Assembly: GCF_036967205.1 (NCBI RefSeq)
Contig: NZ_CP146022.1
Span: forward strand, 930,001-994,000
Direction: 5' to 3'
Length of the DNA: 64,000 bases
Source of the DNA: Streptomyces sp. Q6
Lineage (GTDB): Bacteria > Actinomycetota > Actinomycetes > Streptomycetales > Streptomycetaceae
Below are positions 20,345 through 28,765 of the stretch, one piece after another. Position numbers and translations under genes: made by a program. Numbering within the stretch: the first letter of the stretch is position 1; each line of letters begins with the position of its first letter. The notes under the pieces were generated by a model. The model had not been told where the DNA came from and searched no databases. It saw nothing but the letters and a program-made list of their open reading frames with translations.

Positions 20345-21331
20345 ATGACCGACACGACGTACGAGCTGGCCGAGTTGGACAAGGAGACCCGCATGGGCGG
20401 GGCCGGGACGGAGACCTCCGCCCGGGAGATCCGCAGGATCGACCTCACCGACTTCGAGCACCGCAAGGCCGAGATCACCGAGGAGCTGTGGGCCGCCGCG
20501 ACCGACATCGGCTTCTTCCAGCTGGTGAACCACGGCATCGAACTCCCCTTCGTGGACGGCGCGTTCGCGGACGCCGCCCGCTTCTTCGCCCTGCCCGAGG
20601 AGGCCAAGGCGCGACACGCCCTGAAGAAGGGCCTCAACTCGGGCTGGGAGTCCATGACCCAGGTCCGCCCGTCGATCGGGACGCCGGACCAGAAGGAGTC
20701 GTACCAGGTCACCCGGCCGCACATGGACGGTCTGTGGCCGGACGACGCGCTGCCCGGGTTCCGGGAGCGCACGCTCGCGTTCGAGGCGCGGTGCCGCGAT
20801 CTCGCGATGCGCGTACTGGACTGCTTCGCGAGCGAGTTGGGGCTGCCGCAGGGGTTCTTCGGGCGGGCCCACGACCCGGCGAGCCCGCAGTACCAGTCGA
20901 CGCTGCGGATGCTGCACTACTTCGCGGTGCCGGACGACGCGGTGATCCCCGCGGACATCTGGCGGGCGGGCGCGCACACCGACTTCGACTGCCTGACGCT
21001 GCTGTTCCAGCGGGACGGGCAGGGCGGGTTGCAGGTGTGCCCCGGCAAGGAGGCCGAGGCACAGGAGTGGACCCCGGTGGAGCCGGCCGACACCGTCATC
21101 ACCTGCAACATCGGGGACATGCTGACGCGCTGGAGCGACGACCGGCTGCCCTCGAACTTCCACCGGGTGAAGTCACCGGGCCCGGACGACGACCGCTCGG
21201 CCCGCTACAGCATCGCGTTCTTCGCGCAGGCCGACCGTGACGTGGTGATCGAGGGCCCGCAGCGGCGCTATCCCCCGATCACGGCCGCCGACTACATCCA
21301 GCAGCGGATCGCGGCGAACTTCGCCCGCTAG
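20345..21331 (+). CDS. 2-oxoglutarate/Fe(II)-dependent oxygenase, isopenicillin N synthase-like
   Basis: 328 residues. The N-domain is ELWAAATDIGFFQLVNHGIE; iron ligands appear in HTDFDCLTLLFQRD and later PSNFHRV, and the oxoglutarate-binding stretch is RYSIAFFAQAD. Members hydroxylate or desaturate small molecules. It lies 221 bases after the purine amidohydrolase in the same direction, so it may oxidise a purine-derived substrate; known fungal xanthine hydroxylase is of a different oxygenase subfamily. ATG 20345 has GAGCGACAG upstream, a weak ribosome site. Confidence 0.88.
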   Translation: MTDTTYELAELDKETRMGGAGTETSAREIRRIDLTDFEHRKAEITEELWAAATDIGFFQLVNHGIELPFVDGAFADAARFFALPEEAKARHALKKGLNSGWESMTQVRPSIGTPDQKESYQVTRPHMDGLWPDDALPGFRERTLAFEARCRDLAMRVLDCFASELGLPQGFFGRAHDPASPQYQSTLRMLHYFAVPDDAVIPADIWRAGAHTDFDCLTLLFQRDGQGGLQVCPGKEAEAQEWTPVEPADTVITCNIGDMLTRWSDDRLPSNFHRVKSPGPDDDRSARYSIAFFAQADRDVVIEGPQRRYPPITAADYIQQRIAANFAR

Positions 21332-21342
21332 GAGGTCGCGCC

Positions 21343-21375
21343 CCTGAGCGCCGCTCCTGGAGGGCGGCGCTCAGG
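21343..21375. terminator. Bidirectional hairpin between oxygenase and decarboxylase genes
   Basis: CCTGAGCGCCGC (21343-21354) and GCGGCGCTCAGG (21364-21375) form a perfect 12-bp stem with a 9-base loop. The right arm covers the stop codon of the minus-strand decarboxylase. Confidence 0.75.
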
Positions 21376-22840
21376 CCTCCTCCGCGACCACGCGGATCGT
21401 ACGCAGTGAGGTGTCGGCCACGTCCGGGATGTTCATGCCCGCCGCGATCCCGGTGCGCAGGTACTCCGCGACGGGTTCGTTGATGCGTTCCCCCGGGAGG
21501 ACCGTCGGGATGCCGGGCGGGTAGGGCGTGGCCATCTCCGCCGCGATGCGGCCCGGTGACCGGTCGAGGGGCACCTGTTCCACCGGGCCGAAGTAGGCGT
21601 CGCGGGGCAGCATGGCCTGTTCCAGGCGCAGGTCGGCGGGCTCGGGGACGGCCACCGTGGGGGCGTCGCGCAGTTCGTCGCGGTGGGCGACGACGTCGCG
21701 CAGCCCGTCGAGGAGCGCCGCCACCGTCGCCGCCGAGTCGGCGTGGGTGAGTTGGGCGACGATCCTGCGGTGGTCGGCGATGTGCACGTCGAGCGAGCGG
21801 CGGGCGCGCAGCCAGTCGGCGACGCGGTACCCGGTGGTGCCGAGGTCGCGGACGTCGATGGTGATCGGCAGCGGGTCGAGGGCGGCGGCCCGCCCGTGGC
21901 CGGTGAGCTCCTCGGTGCCGTACACGTGCAGGCCGGGGATCTTCTCGATCGCCCTGCGGGCGTCGTACGCCAGGTCGAGGGCCGCGTCGAGGAGTTCGTG
22001 CCCGTGGAGCCGCATCTGGCGGCGCCAGCCGTCGAGTCCGGCGTAGATGAGGACGGACGGGCTGGTGGTGCCGAGCAGGTCGGCGCGGGAGGTGAGGGTG
22101 GCCGGGTCGATGAGGTCGCCGCGCAGATGGAACACCGAGCCCTGTTCGAGGCCGCTGCCCATCTTGTGGATGCTGGTCACGCAGACGTCGGCCCCCGCGT
22201 CCATCGCCCAGGCCGGCAGATCGGGGTGGAACGGCAGGTGCGCGCCCCACGCCTCGTCGACGATGAGCGGAAGGCCGCGCGCGTGGCAGACATCGGCGAG
22301 GGCGGCCAGGTCGGCGGCGGTGCCGTACGGCGTCGGGCTGGTGACGAGCGCGCCGCGCGCCCGCGGATGCCGCTCGAAAGCCTCCTCGTACGCCTGGACG
22401 GACGGCGGGTGCGCGAGCCCTCGCTCGGCGTCCCACTGCGGGTCGACCCAGACGGGGTCGATGCCGCAGAGGATCAGCCCGCTCACCACGGACTTGTGGG
22501 CGTCGCGCCCGATGAGGAACTGCTCGTGGGGTCCCGCGACGGACAGCATCGCGGCCTTCACCGACAGGGAGCTGCCGCACGTGGTGAAGAACGTGTGGTC
22601 GGCGTGGACCGCGTCCGCCATCAGCTCCTCCGCGCGCTCCAGGATGTGCCCGCGGGTGCGGCGATCGTCGAGGCCGCCGGAGGCGAGGACGTCGGAGTGG
22701 AAGACGGCGTCCCCCAGGACCCTCCTGGCCTGTTCGTCGGCGCCCCTGGCCTGCTTGTGACCGGGCGGCGTGAAGGCCAGACGGCCGTGCGACCGGTAGG
22801 CGTCGAGGGCTTCGAGGACGGGGGCGGCGGTGTGATCCAT
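21371..22840 (-). CDS. PLP-dependent Orn/Lys/Arg decarboxylase family protein
   Basis: 489 residues, the short form of group III decarboxylases. It shows FTPPGHKQARGADEQ near the start, FFTTCGSSLSVKAAML, IVDEAWGAHLPFH with the PLP-ring Asp, and SIHKMGSGLEQGS with the Schiff-base lysine. The C-terminal domain has YPPGIPTVLPGERI. It decarboxylates ornithine, lysine or arginine to a diamine. ATG 22840 (MDHTAAPVLE) is preferred over upstream in-frame starts that would overlap the divergent HAD leader. It stands alone. Confidence 0.9.
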   Translation of the reverse strand: MDHTAAPVLEALDAYRSHGRLAFTPPGHKQARGADEQARRVLGDAVFHSDVLASGGLDDRRTRGHILERAEELMADAVHADHTFFTTCGSSLSVKAAMLSVAGPHEQFLIGRDAHKSVVSGLILCGIDPVWVDPQWDAERGLAHPPSVQAYEEAFERHPRARGALVTSPTPYGTAADLAALADVCHARGLPLIVDEAWGAHLPFHPDLPAWAMDAGADVCVTSIHKMGSGLEQGSVFHLRGDLIDPATLTSRADLLGTTSPSVLIYAGLDGWRRQMRLHGHELLDAALDLAYDARRAIEKIPGLHVYGTEELTGHGRAAALDPLPITIDVRDLGTTGYRVADWLRARRSLDVHIADHRRIVAQLTHADSAATVAALLDGLRDVVAHRDELRDAPTVAVPEPADLRLEQAMLPRDAYFGPVEQVPLDRSPGRIAAEMATPYPPGIPTVLPGERINEPVAEYLRTGIAAGMNIPDVADTSLRTIRVVAEEA

Positions 22841-22931
22841 GAGGGGCGGGTACCGGCATCGGGCCTGTTCATGCGCGGTTTCCACGAGCCGTACGGGGTA
22901 CTCGTGGAGATCCGTACGTGAGGAGCAGACG

Positions 22932-23621
22932 GTGACCGACCGTGATGAGAACCAGCGGGAGACGGCGCGAGCCGCGCTCTTCGACGTCGACGGCACGCTC
23001 GTCGACACGAACCATCTCCATGTGACGGCCTGGTGGGAGGCGTTCCGGCAGGCCGGTCACCGGGTGGACATGCACGACATCCACCGCTCGGTGGGGCTCG
23101 GCGGCGACGATCTGATCGCCCACCTCCTCGGTGAGGACCGCGACCGGGACGCCGACGCCTCGATCAGCGCCGCGCACAAGACGCTGTACGGGACGTACTT
23201 CGAACGGCTGCCCGCGTTCGAGTCGGCGGGCGAGCTGCTGCGGACGCTCGCCGGACGGGGGCGGCGGATCGTGCTCGCCACGTCGGCGGGCGGCGCCGAG
23301 CTGGGCGCGCTGCGCCGGGCGATCGACGCCGACGACGTGATCGCGGGAACGGCGAGCGCGGACGACGTCGACGCGGGCAAGCCCGCTCCCGATCCGGTGG
23401 AGCAGGCCCTGGAGCTGGCGGAGGTACCGGCGGAGCGGGCGGTGTTCGTGGGCGACACGGTGTGGGACATGCAAGCCGCCGCACGGGCCGGGGTCGTCCC
23501 CGTGGGCCTGCTGTGCGGCGGCATCCCGGAGGAGGCGCTGCGGGATGCCGGGGCGCGGGCGCTGTTCCGCGACCCGGCGGATCTGCTGCGGCGCCTGGAC
23601 GAGAGCCCGTTCGCGGACTGA
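22932..23621 (+). CDS. HAD-superfamily hydrolase, phosphoglucomutase-like
   Basis: 229 residues. Motif I is ALFDVDGTLVDTNHLH, motif II LATSAGGAELGALRR, motif III DAGKPAPDPVEQAL and motif IV AVFVGDTVWDMQAAARAGV. GTG 22932 with AGGAG 6-7 bases upstream is the chosen start. It is divergent from the decarboxylase gene across 91 bases. The substrate is not evident. Confidence 0.87.
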   Translation: MTDRDENQRETARAALFDVDGTLVDTNHLHVTAWWEAFRQAGHRVDMHDIHRSVGLGGDDLIAHLLGEDRDRDADASISAAHKTLYGTYFERLPAFESAGELLRTLAGRGRRIVLATSAGGAELGALRRAIDADDVIAGTASADDVDAGKPAPDPVEQALELAEVPAERAVFVGDTVWDMQAAARAGVVPVGLLCGGIPEEALRDAGARALFRDPADLLRRLDESPFAD

Positions 23622-23645
23622 GCCCGGGGGCGTGCGCCAGGTTCG

Positions 23646-23972
23646 TCAGTCCTGGCGCCGTACCCGGCGGTGGCTCGCGTCGCACCACGGGTAGCGGCGG
23701 CTGCGACGGCAGGTGCAGACGGCGACCAGGAAGCGGTCCGAGGACACGGTGGTGCCGTCGTCCAGGGTGATCTCCACGGGTCCCTCCACCAGGAGGGGCC
23801 CGTCGTCGCGTCGGGCCGTGATGCGCGTGACGCGGCGGCGGCTCGCGGCGGCCCCACCGGCATCAGTGAGGCCCTTGTCCGTGGGCGAGTCGTCCGTGGA
23901 CTCGGTGTCCGTGGGCTCGGTCCAGGTGGGCGAGCCGTCCGTGGGCTCGGTGTCAGTGGGCTCGTGCGGCAC
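23646..23972 (-). CDS. CDGSH-type iron-sulfur protein with acidic repeat N-terminus
   Basis: 108 residues. The C-terminal 45 residues hold the CDGSH iron-sulfur ligands CTCRRSRRYPWCDASH (three Cys and one His) preceded by GPVEITLDDGTTVSSDRF. This cluster is redox active and can transfer iron or electrons. The first 40 residues are low-complexity repeats of PTDTE/PTDGS type, encoded by a tandem repeat, and are probably disordered. The gene overlaps the end of the methyltransferase gene by 20 bases and is the last of a three-gene operon. Confidence 0.85.
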   Translation of the reverse strand: MPHEPTDTEPTDGSPTWTEPTDTESTDDSPTDKGLTDAGGAAASRRRVTRITARRDDGPLLVEGPVEITLDDGTTVSSDRFLVAVCTCRRSRRYPWCDASHRRVRRQD

Positions 23973-24612
23973 GAATGACCACCAGCCCTTCCCGCGTCTG
24001 CTCGGGTTCGAGGAGCTCCTGCTCCAGCAGCCACGGTTGACGCTCGATGAGCACGGGTCCGAAGGGGACCCAGCGGCGCCGGATCAGCGAGGCGTGCAGT
24101 CCGTGCCCCCGGAGGAGCTCCAGCGTCCGGTCGGGGTCGCTCAGCGCCGAGTGCACCAGGAGCAGCCGGCCGCCCGGCCGCAGCAGGGCCGGGGCGCCGT
24201 GGCAGATCCGGTCCAGGACGAGCCGCCCGTCGCGGCCCGCGTCCCAGGCACGGGACGGTCCGCGGCTCGGGAGGCGCGACGAGGGCGCGGGCACGTACGG
24301 CGGATTGGCGAGGACGAGGTCGAAGGTGCGGCCCGCGACGGGTGCGAGGAGGTCGCCGCGCAGGACGCGCAGCGGCAGCCGCGCGAGGCGGGCGTTCAGC
24401 CGGGCGGTGAACACGGCCCGCCAGGAGATGTCGACGGCCGTGACGCGCGCGCCCCGTCCGGCGGCGGCGAGCGCGACGGCGCCGGAACCGGTGCCGATGT
24501 CGAGGACCTCGGCGCCGGGCGCGAGGGGTTCGCGGTCCAGTTCGGCGGCGAGCAGCTGTGTGTCGTGCTGCGGGGCGTAGACGCCGGGCAGGGTGAGCAG
24601 CGGGCTGGTCAT
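23953..24612 (-). CDS. HemK/PrmC-like SAM-dependent methyltransferase
   Basis: 219 residues. SAM motif I is VLDIGTGSGAVALAAAGRG, motif II follows with VTAVDIS, and the catalytic LANPPYVPAPSS is the NPPY motif of N-methyltransferases acting on glutamine or adenine-like nitrogens. It lacks the HemK N-terminal helical domain, so the substrate need not be a release factor. The start overlaps the stop of the upstream iron-containing enzyme gene (ATGA), indicating coupled translation. Confidence 0.87.
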   Translation of the reverse strand: MTSPLLTLPGVYAPQHDTQLLAAELDREPLAPGAEVLDIGTGSGAVALAAAGRGARVTAVDISWRAVFTARLNARLARLPLRVLRGDLLAPVAGRTFDLVLANPPYVPAPSSRLPSRGPSRAWDAGRDGRLVLDRICHGAPALLRPGGRLLLVHSALSDPDRTLELLRGHGLHASLIRRRWVPFGPVLIERQPWLLEQELLEPEQTREGLVVIRAARAH

Positions 24613-25631
24613 GCCGCACCTCCTGTGCGCAGGGACGACTCCCCCGCGTCCCAGGCCGCGCGAAGGCGCCGCGCGAACCGGTCCTCCAGCCATCCGGTCG
24701 CGTCGGCGCCGAACGCGACATCGCCGTCCAGGGCCGGTTCCTGGTCGAGGAGCCCGTCGACGACCTCGTGCCGTACGACCTGTTCGTGCACGGCGTCGGC
24801 CTCCACGTGCTCGTCGTAGAAGAAGACGGCCCGCTCGCCCGCGCCGACGCGGCGCAGCGCCTTCGCGAGCCGCCGTGAGCCGGGCGACGAGGTGATCTCG
24901 ACGGCGGCGAAGTGCCCGACGAGTGCGCCGCGCAGCGAGCGGTGCAGGCCGAACAGGGACATCAGGTTGACCAGGGCGAGGGCCTCGGCGGACCCGGCGT
25001 CCAGGTAGTGGCCGTAGCCGGTGTCGAGGTCCAGGTCGGCCATGAGGTCGGCGAAGAGGCGGGCGTGGACGCGGTCGGCGCGCCCGCCGCCGTACTCGTC
25101 GAACTCGATGGCGGCCATCCCGGCCTTGGCCCGGCCGCGCAGTCGCGGCAGCACCCAGGCGTGCGGATCGGCCTCCTTCAGGTGGTAGAGCGAGCGGTGC
25201 ACGGCGTACTCGCGCAGCTGCCACAGCTCTCCGCGCTCGCTCAGGAAGTGGCTGACGCCGTCGCCGTCCGCCGGTTCCACGAGGAGCTCGTCGAGGGCGT
25301 CGCGCGCGTGTGCGTGGCGGGTGGCGTGGGTGCGCAGCTCCCGCAGGAACGGCCATTCGAGCTCTCCGCGTACGCGCAGCAGCTCGTGGTCCCATTCGCG
25401 TGCGTCGGGGACACCGGCGAAGCCGCGGTAGTGAAGCTCGTAGCAGGCGTAGAGGGCGAGCTGGACGTCGTCGCCGAACGGGTCCGCGGCCCCGATGCGG
25501 GCGGGTTCGGGCAGGAGGTGTCTCTCGTCCCGCAGATAGCCGAGCACGGCCGCGGAGATCGGCCCCCGCGCGGACGGCAGGGCCGGGTCACGCTCCTCGG
25601 TGGCCGCGCAGGCGGCTTGGTCATCGCGCAT
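24609..25631 (-). CDS. Iron-containing redox enzyme, heme-oxygenase-like diiron fold
   Basis: 340 residues. Likely metal ligands occur as the E-x2-H pair in ALYACYELHYRG, EYAVHRSLYHLKEADPHAW, then EFDEYGGG and, in the last third, HFAAVEITSSP and FYDEHVEADAVHEQV. These match the heme-oxygenase-like diiron oxidase group, which carries out oxidative C-N or C-C cleavages or N-oxidation. It heads an operon with a methyltransferase and a CDGSH protein, which could be its electron donor. ATG 25631 is used; GTG 25658 is in frame and has GGGAG upstream, so it is an equally good start. Confidence 0.8.
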   Translation of the reverse strand: MRDDQAACAATEERDPALPSARGPISAAVLGYLRDERHLLPEPARIGAADPFGDDVQLALYACYELHYRGFAGVPDAREWDHELLRVRGELEWPFLRELRTHATRHAHARDALDELLVEPADGDGVSHFLSERGELWQLREYAVHRSLYHLKEADPHAWVLPRLRGRAKAGMAAIEFDEYGGGRADRVHARLFADLMADLDLDTGYGHYLDAGSAEALALVNLMSLFGLHRSLRGALVGHFAAVEITSSPGSRRLAKALRRVGAGERAVFFYDEHVEADAVHEQVVRHEVVDGLLDQEPALDGDVAFGADATGWLEDRFARRLRAAWDAGESSLRTGGAA

Positions 25632-25747
25632 GACCGCCGAGTACCCGGGTCTGCCCACACCACTCCCGACCTGCGGTGTTTCAGCCGCAGCCGAGGGGGG
25701 AACCCGGCTCCGCCACGATCACCCCGCCGACCCTGGAGGCCAGCGTC

Positions 25748-26962
25748 ATGCCGCGTACACGGGGGCTCGCGGCCCCGGCTCGGGAGGTACGGTCCGTCGC
25801 CCTTTCCGCCCACCGTGCCGTCACGTCCGCCGGGCCCGAACGGGCGACGGCCGTGCAGGCGCTCAAGGCGGCGGGAGCGGCACTGCTCGCCTGGGCGCTC
25901 GCCGGCTGGTGGTGGGACGCCCCGATGGCGCTGCTCGCGCCCTGGACCGCGGTGGTTCTCGTCCAATGGACGGTGTACCGCTCGGTACGTTCGGCGGTGC
26001 AGCAGTTCGTGGTCGTGGCCGCCGCCACCCTGATCGCCGCGGCGGCGGGGGCGCTGACCAGGGACGTGATGGCCGCACTGGCGATCGCGCTGCCGCTGAC
26101 GGCGCTGCTCGGCTCGTACGGACGGTTCGGCGACCAGGGCTGGTACGCGCCGACGGCCGCCCTGTTCGTCCTCGCCTACGGCAGCTACGCGCCCGTGGAG
26201 ATCCTGCACCGGCTCCTGGAGACGCTGCTCGGCGCGGTGGTCGGCGTCCTCGTGAACGCGTTCGTGCTGCCCCCGCTGCACACGGGCGACGTGAGCCGAC
26301 TGCGGGCGCGGGTGCCTGCGGACTGCGCGGAGCTCTTGCGCGACGTCGCCGACGGGATCGACGCCGGGTACGACGCGGCGGACGCGGAGGAGTGGCACGC
26401 GCGGGCGCTACGGCTCGGCTCCACCGTGGCGCGGCTGCGGGCGGCCCGGCGGCGCGCCGCGGAGGGCCTGCGGTTCAACCCGGGCCGCCGGTTGCGCCGC
26501 CGGGCGCCGGAGCCGCCGCCCGGCGATCTCGCCTGGGCGCGGGTCGCCGATCACCTCGCGACGGCGCTGCGCTCGCTCGCCGAGTCCGCCGTGGAGCGTT
26601 CGCGCTTCGCGGCGCCGCCGGGCCGGGCCCTGGTAGCCCTGGCGCCGCTGCTGCGGGCGGCCGGGGAGGCGTGCGCGGCGGACGCGGAGCGCAGCGGCGG
26701 GGCGCGGGACCACGGGGACGCCGGTCGGGCGCTCGGCGAGGCGCGGGAGGCGGCCCGCTCCCTCGCGGCGCTGCTCGGCGACCCGGACCACGGCCCCTCG
26801 GCCGCGCTCGGCGAGCTGACGGCGGCGACGACGCGGCTGCTCGACGATCTGGCGGCGGCCACGGACCACGCCCGGGTCCCGGGCACCCGCTCCGGCACCT
26901 CGACTCAGGTCGGTGCCCACGGGCGCAACGGGGCAGTACGTGTACCGGAAAACGAAGCGTGA
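25748..26962 (+). CDS. FUSC-type aromatic acid exporter-like membrane protein
   Basis: 404 residues. The first 170 hold about six hydrophobic segments (ALKAAGAALLAWALAGWWWD, then VVLVQWTVYRSVRSAVQQF and ALAIALPLTALLGSYG), typical of FUSC/ArAE-family transporters. The remaining 230 residues are a cytosolic, Ala/Arg-rich helical region (ALRLGSTVARLRAARRRAAE). ATG 25748 has GGAGGCCAGCGTC upstream. Function is probably export of an aromatic or weak-acid compound. It ends 28 bases before the FAD oxidoreductase gene. Confidence 0.8.
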   Translation: MPRTRGLAAPAREVRSVALSAHRAVTSAGPERATAVQALKAAGAALLAWALAGWWWDAPMALLAPWTAVVLVQWTVYRSVRSAVQQFVVVAAATLIAAAAGALTRDVMAALAIALPLTALLGSYGRFGDQGWYAPTAALFVLAYGSYAPVEILHRLLETLLGAVVGVLVNAFVLPPLHTGDVSRLRARVPADCAELLRDVADGIDAGYDAADAEEWHARALRLGSTVARLRAARRRAAEGLRFNPGRRLRRRAPEPPPGDLAWARVADHLATALRSLAESAVERSRFAAPPGRALVALAPLLRAAGEACAADAERSGGARDHGDAGRALGEAREAARSLAALLGDPDHGPSAALGELTAATTRLLDDLAAATDHARVPGTRSGTSTQVGAHGRNGAVRVPENEA

Positions 26963-26990
26963 GCAGCAGGTTCAGGGGGACCCGGCGGGC

Positions 26991-28519
26991 ATGAGCGAGA
27001 ACGCGCACGTCACCGGCTCGTACTGGATCGAGTCCGCTCCCGGCCCGCGCCATCCGCCGCTGGAGCAGGACGTGACCGTCGACGTCGCGGTGATCGGGGC
27101 CGGCGTCGCCGGGCTGAGCACCGCGTGGGAGCTGACCCGCGCGGGGCTGAGCGTGGCGGTCCTGGAGGCCGGGCGGATCGCCGAGGGCGTCACCGGCCAC
27201 ACGTCGGCCAAGCTGTCCGTGCTGCACACGCTGGTCTACGAGCGACTGCGGCGCACCCGGGGCGCCGAGGCGGCCCGGCTGTACGCGCGGTCGCAGACGG
27301 AGGCCGTCGAGCACGCCTGGGAGGTCGCGGAACTCATCGGCGCGGACTGCGAGTTGGAGCGCGCCGACGCGTACACGTACGCGACCGGCGGCCACTACCT
27401 GGACGCGGTGCGGGCCGAGGCCGAGGCGGCGCGCGCGGCGGGGCTCCCGGCGTCGTTCGTGACGGACACGGGTCTGCCGTTCGACGTCGCGGGGGCCGTT
27501 CGCGTCACCGGTCAGGCCCAGTTCCATCCGCGCAAGTACCTGCTGGGCCTCGCCGACGACCTGCGGGCCCGGGGCGCCCTGCTGCACGAGCGGACGGCGG
27601 TGTCCGGCCTGAAGGAGGGCGACGTGTGCCGGTTGACGACCGCCACGGGGGCCCGGGTGACCGCCCGTGACGTGGTCGTCGCGACGCACTACCCGCTCTT
27701 CGACCGGGCCCTGCTGTTCGCGCGGCTCGCGCCCCGCAGGGAACTGGTGGTGGCGGCGCCGATCGACGCGGACCGCGATCCGCACGGCATGTACATCACG
27801 CCCGCGGACCACACCCGGTCGGTGCGGACCGCCCGCTACACCGACGGGCAGCGACTGCTGATCGTCACCGGGGAGAAGTTCTCCCCCGGCACCGGCGACA
27901 CACCGCGGCGCTTCGCGCGGCTCTCCGCGTGGGCCGAGCGGCACTTCCCCGGCATCGAGCCGCGCTACCGCTGGGCGACGCAGGACACGTTCCCCAGCGA
28001 CACGACACCGCTCATCGGGCCGCTGCACCCGGCGGCCCGCCACACGTACGTGGCCACGGGCTTCGGCGGCTGGGGGATGAGCAGCGGCATCATGGCGGGC
28101 TCGCTCCTGACCGCCCTGATCACGGGCCGCGAGGAGCCCGCCTGGACGGCGCTGTACGACCCGCGCCGGGTGCGGTCCGTGCTGCGCGAGGCGCCGCGCC
28201 TCCTGAAGCAACAGGCCGAGGTGGCCTCCCACTTCGTCGGCGACCGGCTGCGGTCACCGGCTGTCGACTCCGCGGACCGGCTGCCCCCGGACAGCGGCGC
28301 GGTACTGCGCACATCGGACGGACGCACCGCCGTGTACCGCGACGGCGACGGGGCAAGCTGCACGCCGTGTCCGCGCGCTGCACCCACCTGGGCTGCCTGG
28401 TCGCGTTCAACGCGGCGGAGCGGGCCTGGGAGTGCCCCTGCCACGGCTCCCGGTTCGACCCGGACGGGCAGGTCGTGCAGGGCCCCGCGGTCCGCCCGCT
28501 GGAGCGGCGTGACATCTGA
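26991..28519 (+). pseudogene. FAD-dependent oxidoreductase with C-terminal Rieske domain (frameshifted)
   Basis: ATG 26991 follows AGGGGGA. Residues 25-400 are a DAO-type FAD domain: VAVIGAGVAGLSTAWELTRA (dinucleotide fold), GHTSAKLSVLH and [15 protein letters not shown] near the FAD-binding end. The Rieske end is in a shifted frame: [20 protein letters not shown] then [10 protein letters not shown], providing Cys-His and Cys-His ligands for a [2Fe-2S] cluster. One missing G at GGGG (28350-28353) joins them to about 509 residues. Fused proteins of this type are known from actinobacteria and bacilli; the substrate is not established. Confidence 0.82.
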
Positions 28520-28576
28520 GCCGTACCCACAGCATCACCCAACCCCCCATTCATCACAGACCTATGAGGGAGCGTC

Positions 28577-28765
28577 ATGACTCGCGAGAAGCGTCACGAC
28601 GACGAGGACACACAGGCCCGGACGGCCGTGGAGAGCGTGCTGGACGAGTTCGAGCGGGCGCAGACGGACCCGCGCCACCGCGAGGAGAAGGACCGCCGCC
28701 GAGGCGAGAGCGGCGACGCCCTCACGCCCGACGAGGAGGCGCAGGAGCAGGCCCATGGCGAGTGA
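28577..28765 (+). CDS. Small acidic/basic hydrophilic protein of unknown function
   Basis: 62 residues, almost entirely charged (REKRHDDEDTQARTAVESVL, then HREEKDRRRGESGDALTPDE), no membrane segment, probably disordered or a short helix. ATG 28577 follows GGGAGCGTC. It overlaps the start of the YihY gene by 11 bases, so it is probably co-translated with it. I do not recognise a family. Confidence 0.6.
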   Translation: MTREKRHDDEDTQARTAVESVLDEFERAQTDPRHREEKDRRRGESGDALTPDEEAQEQAHGE

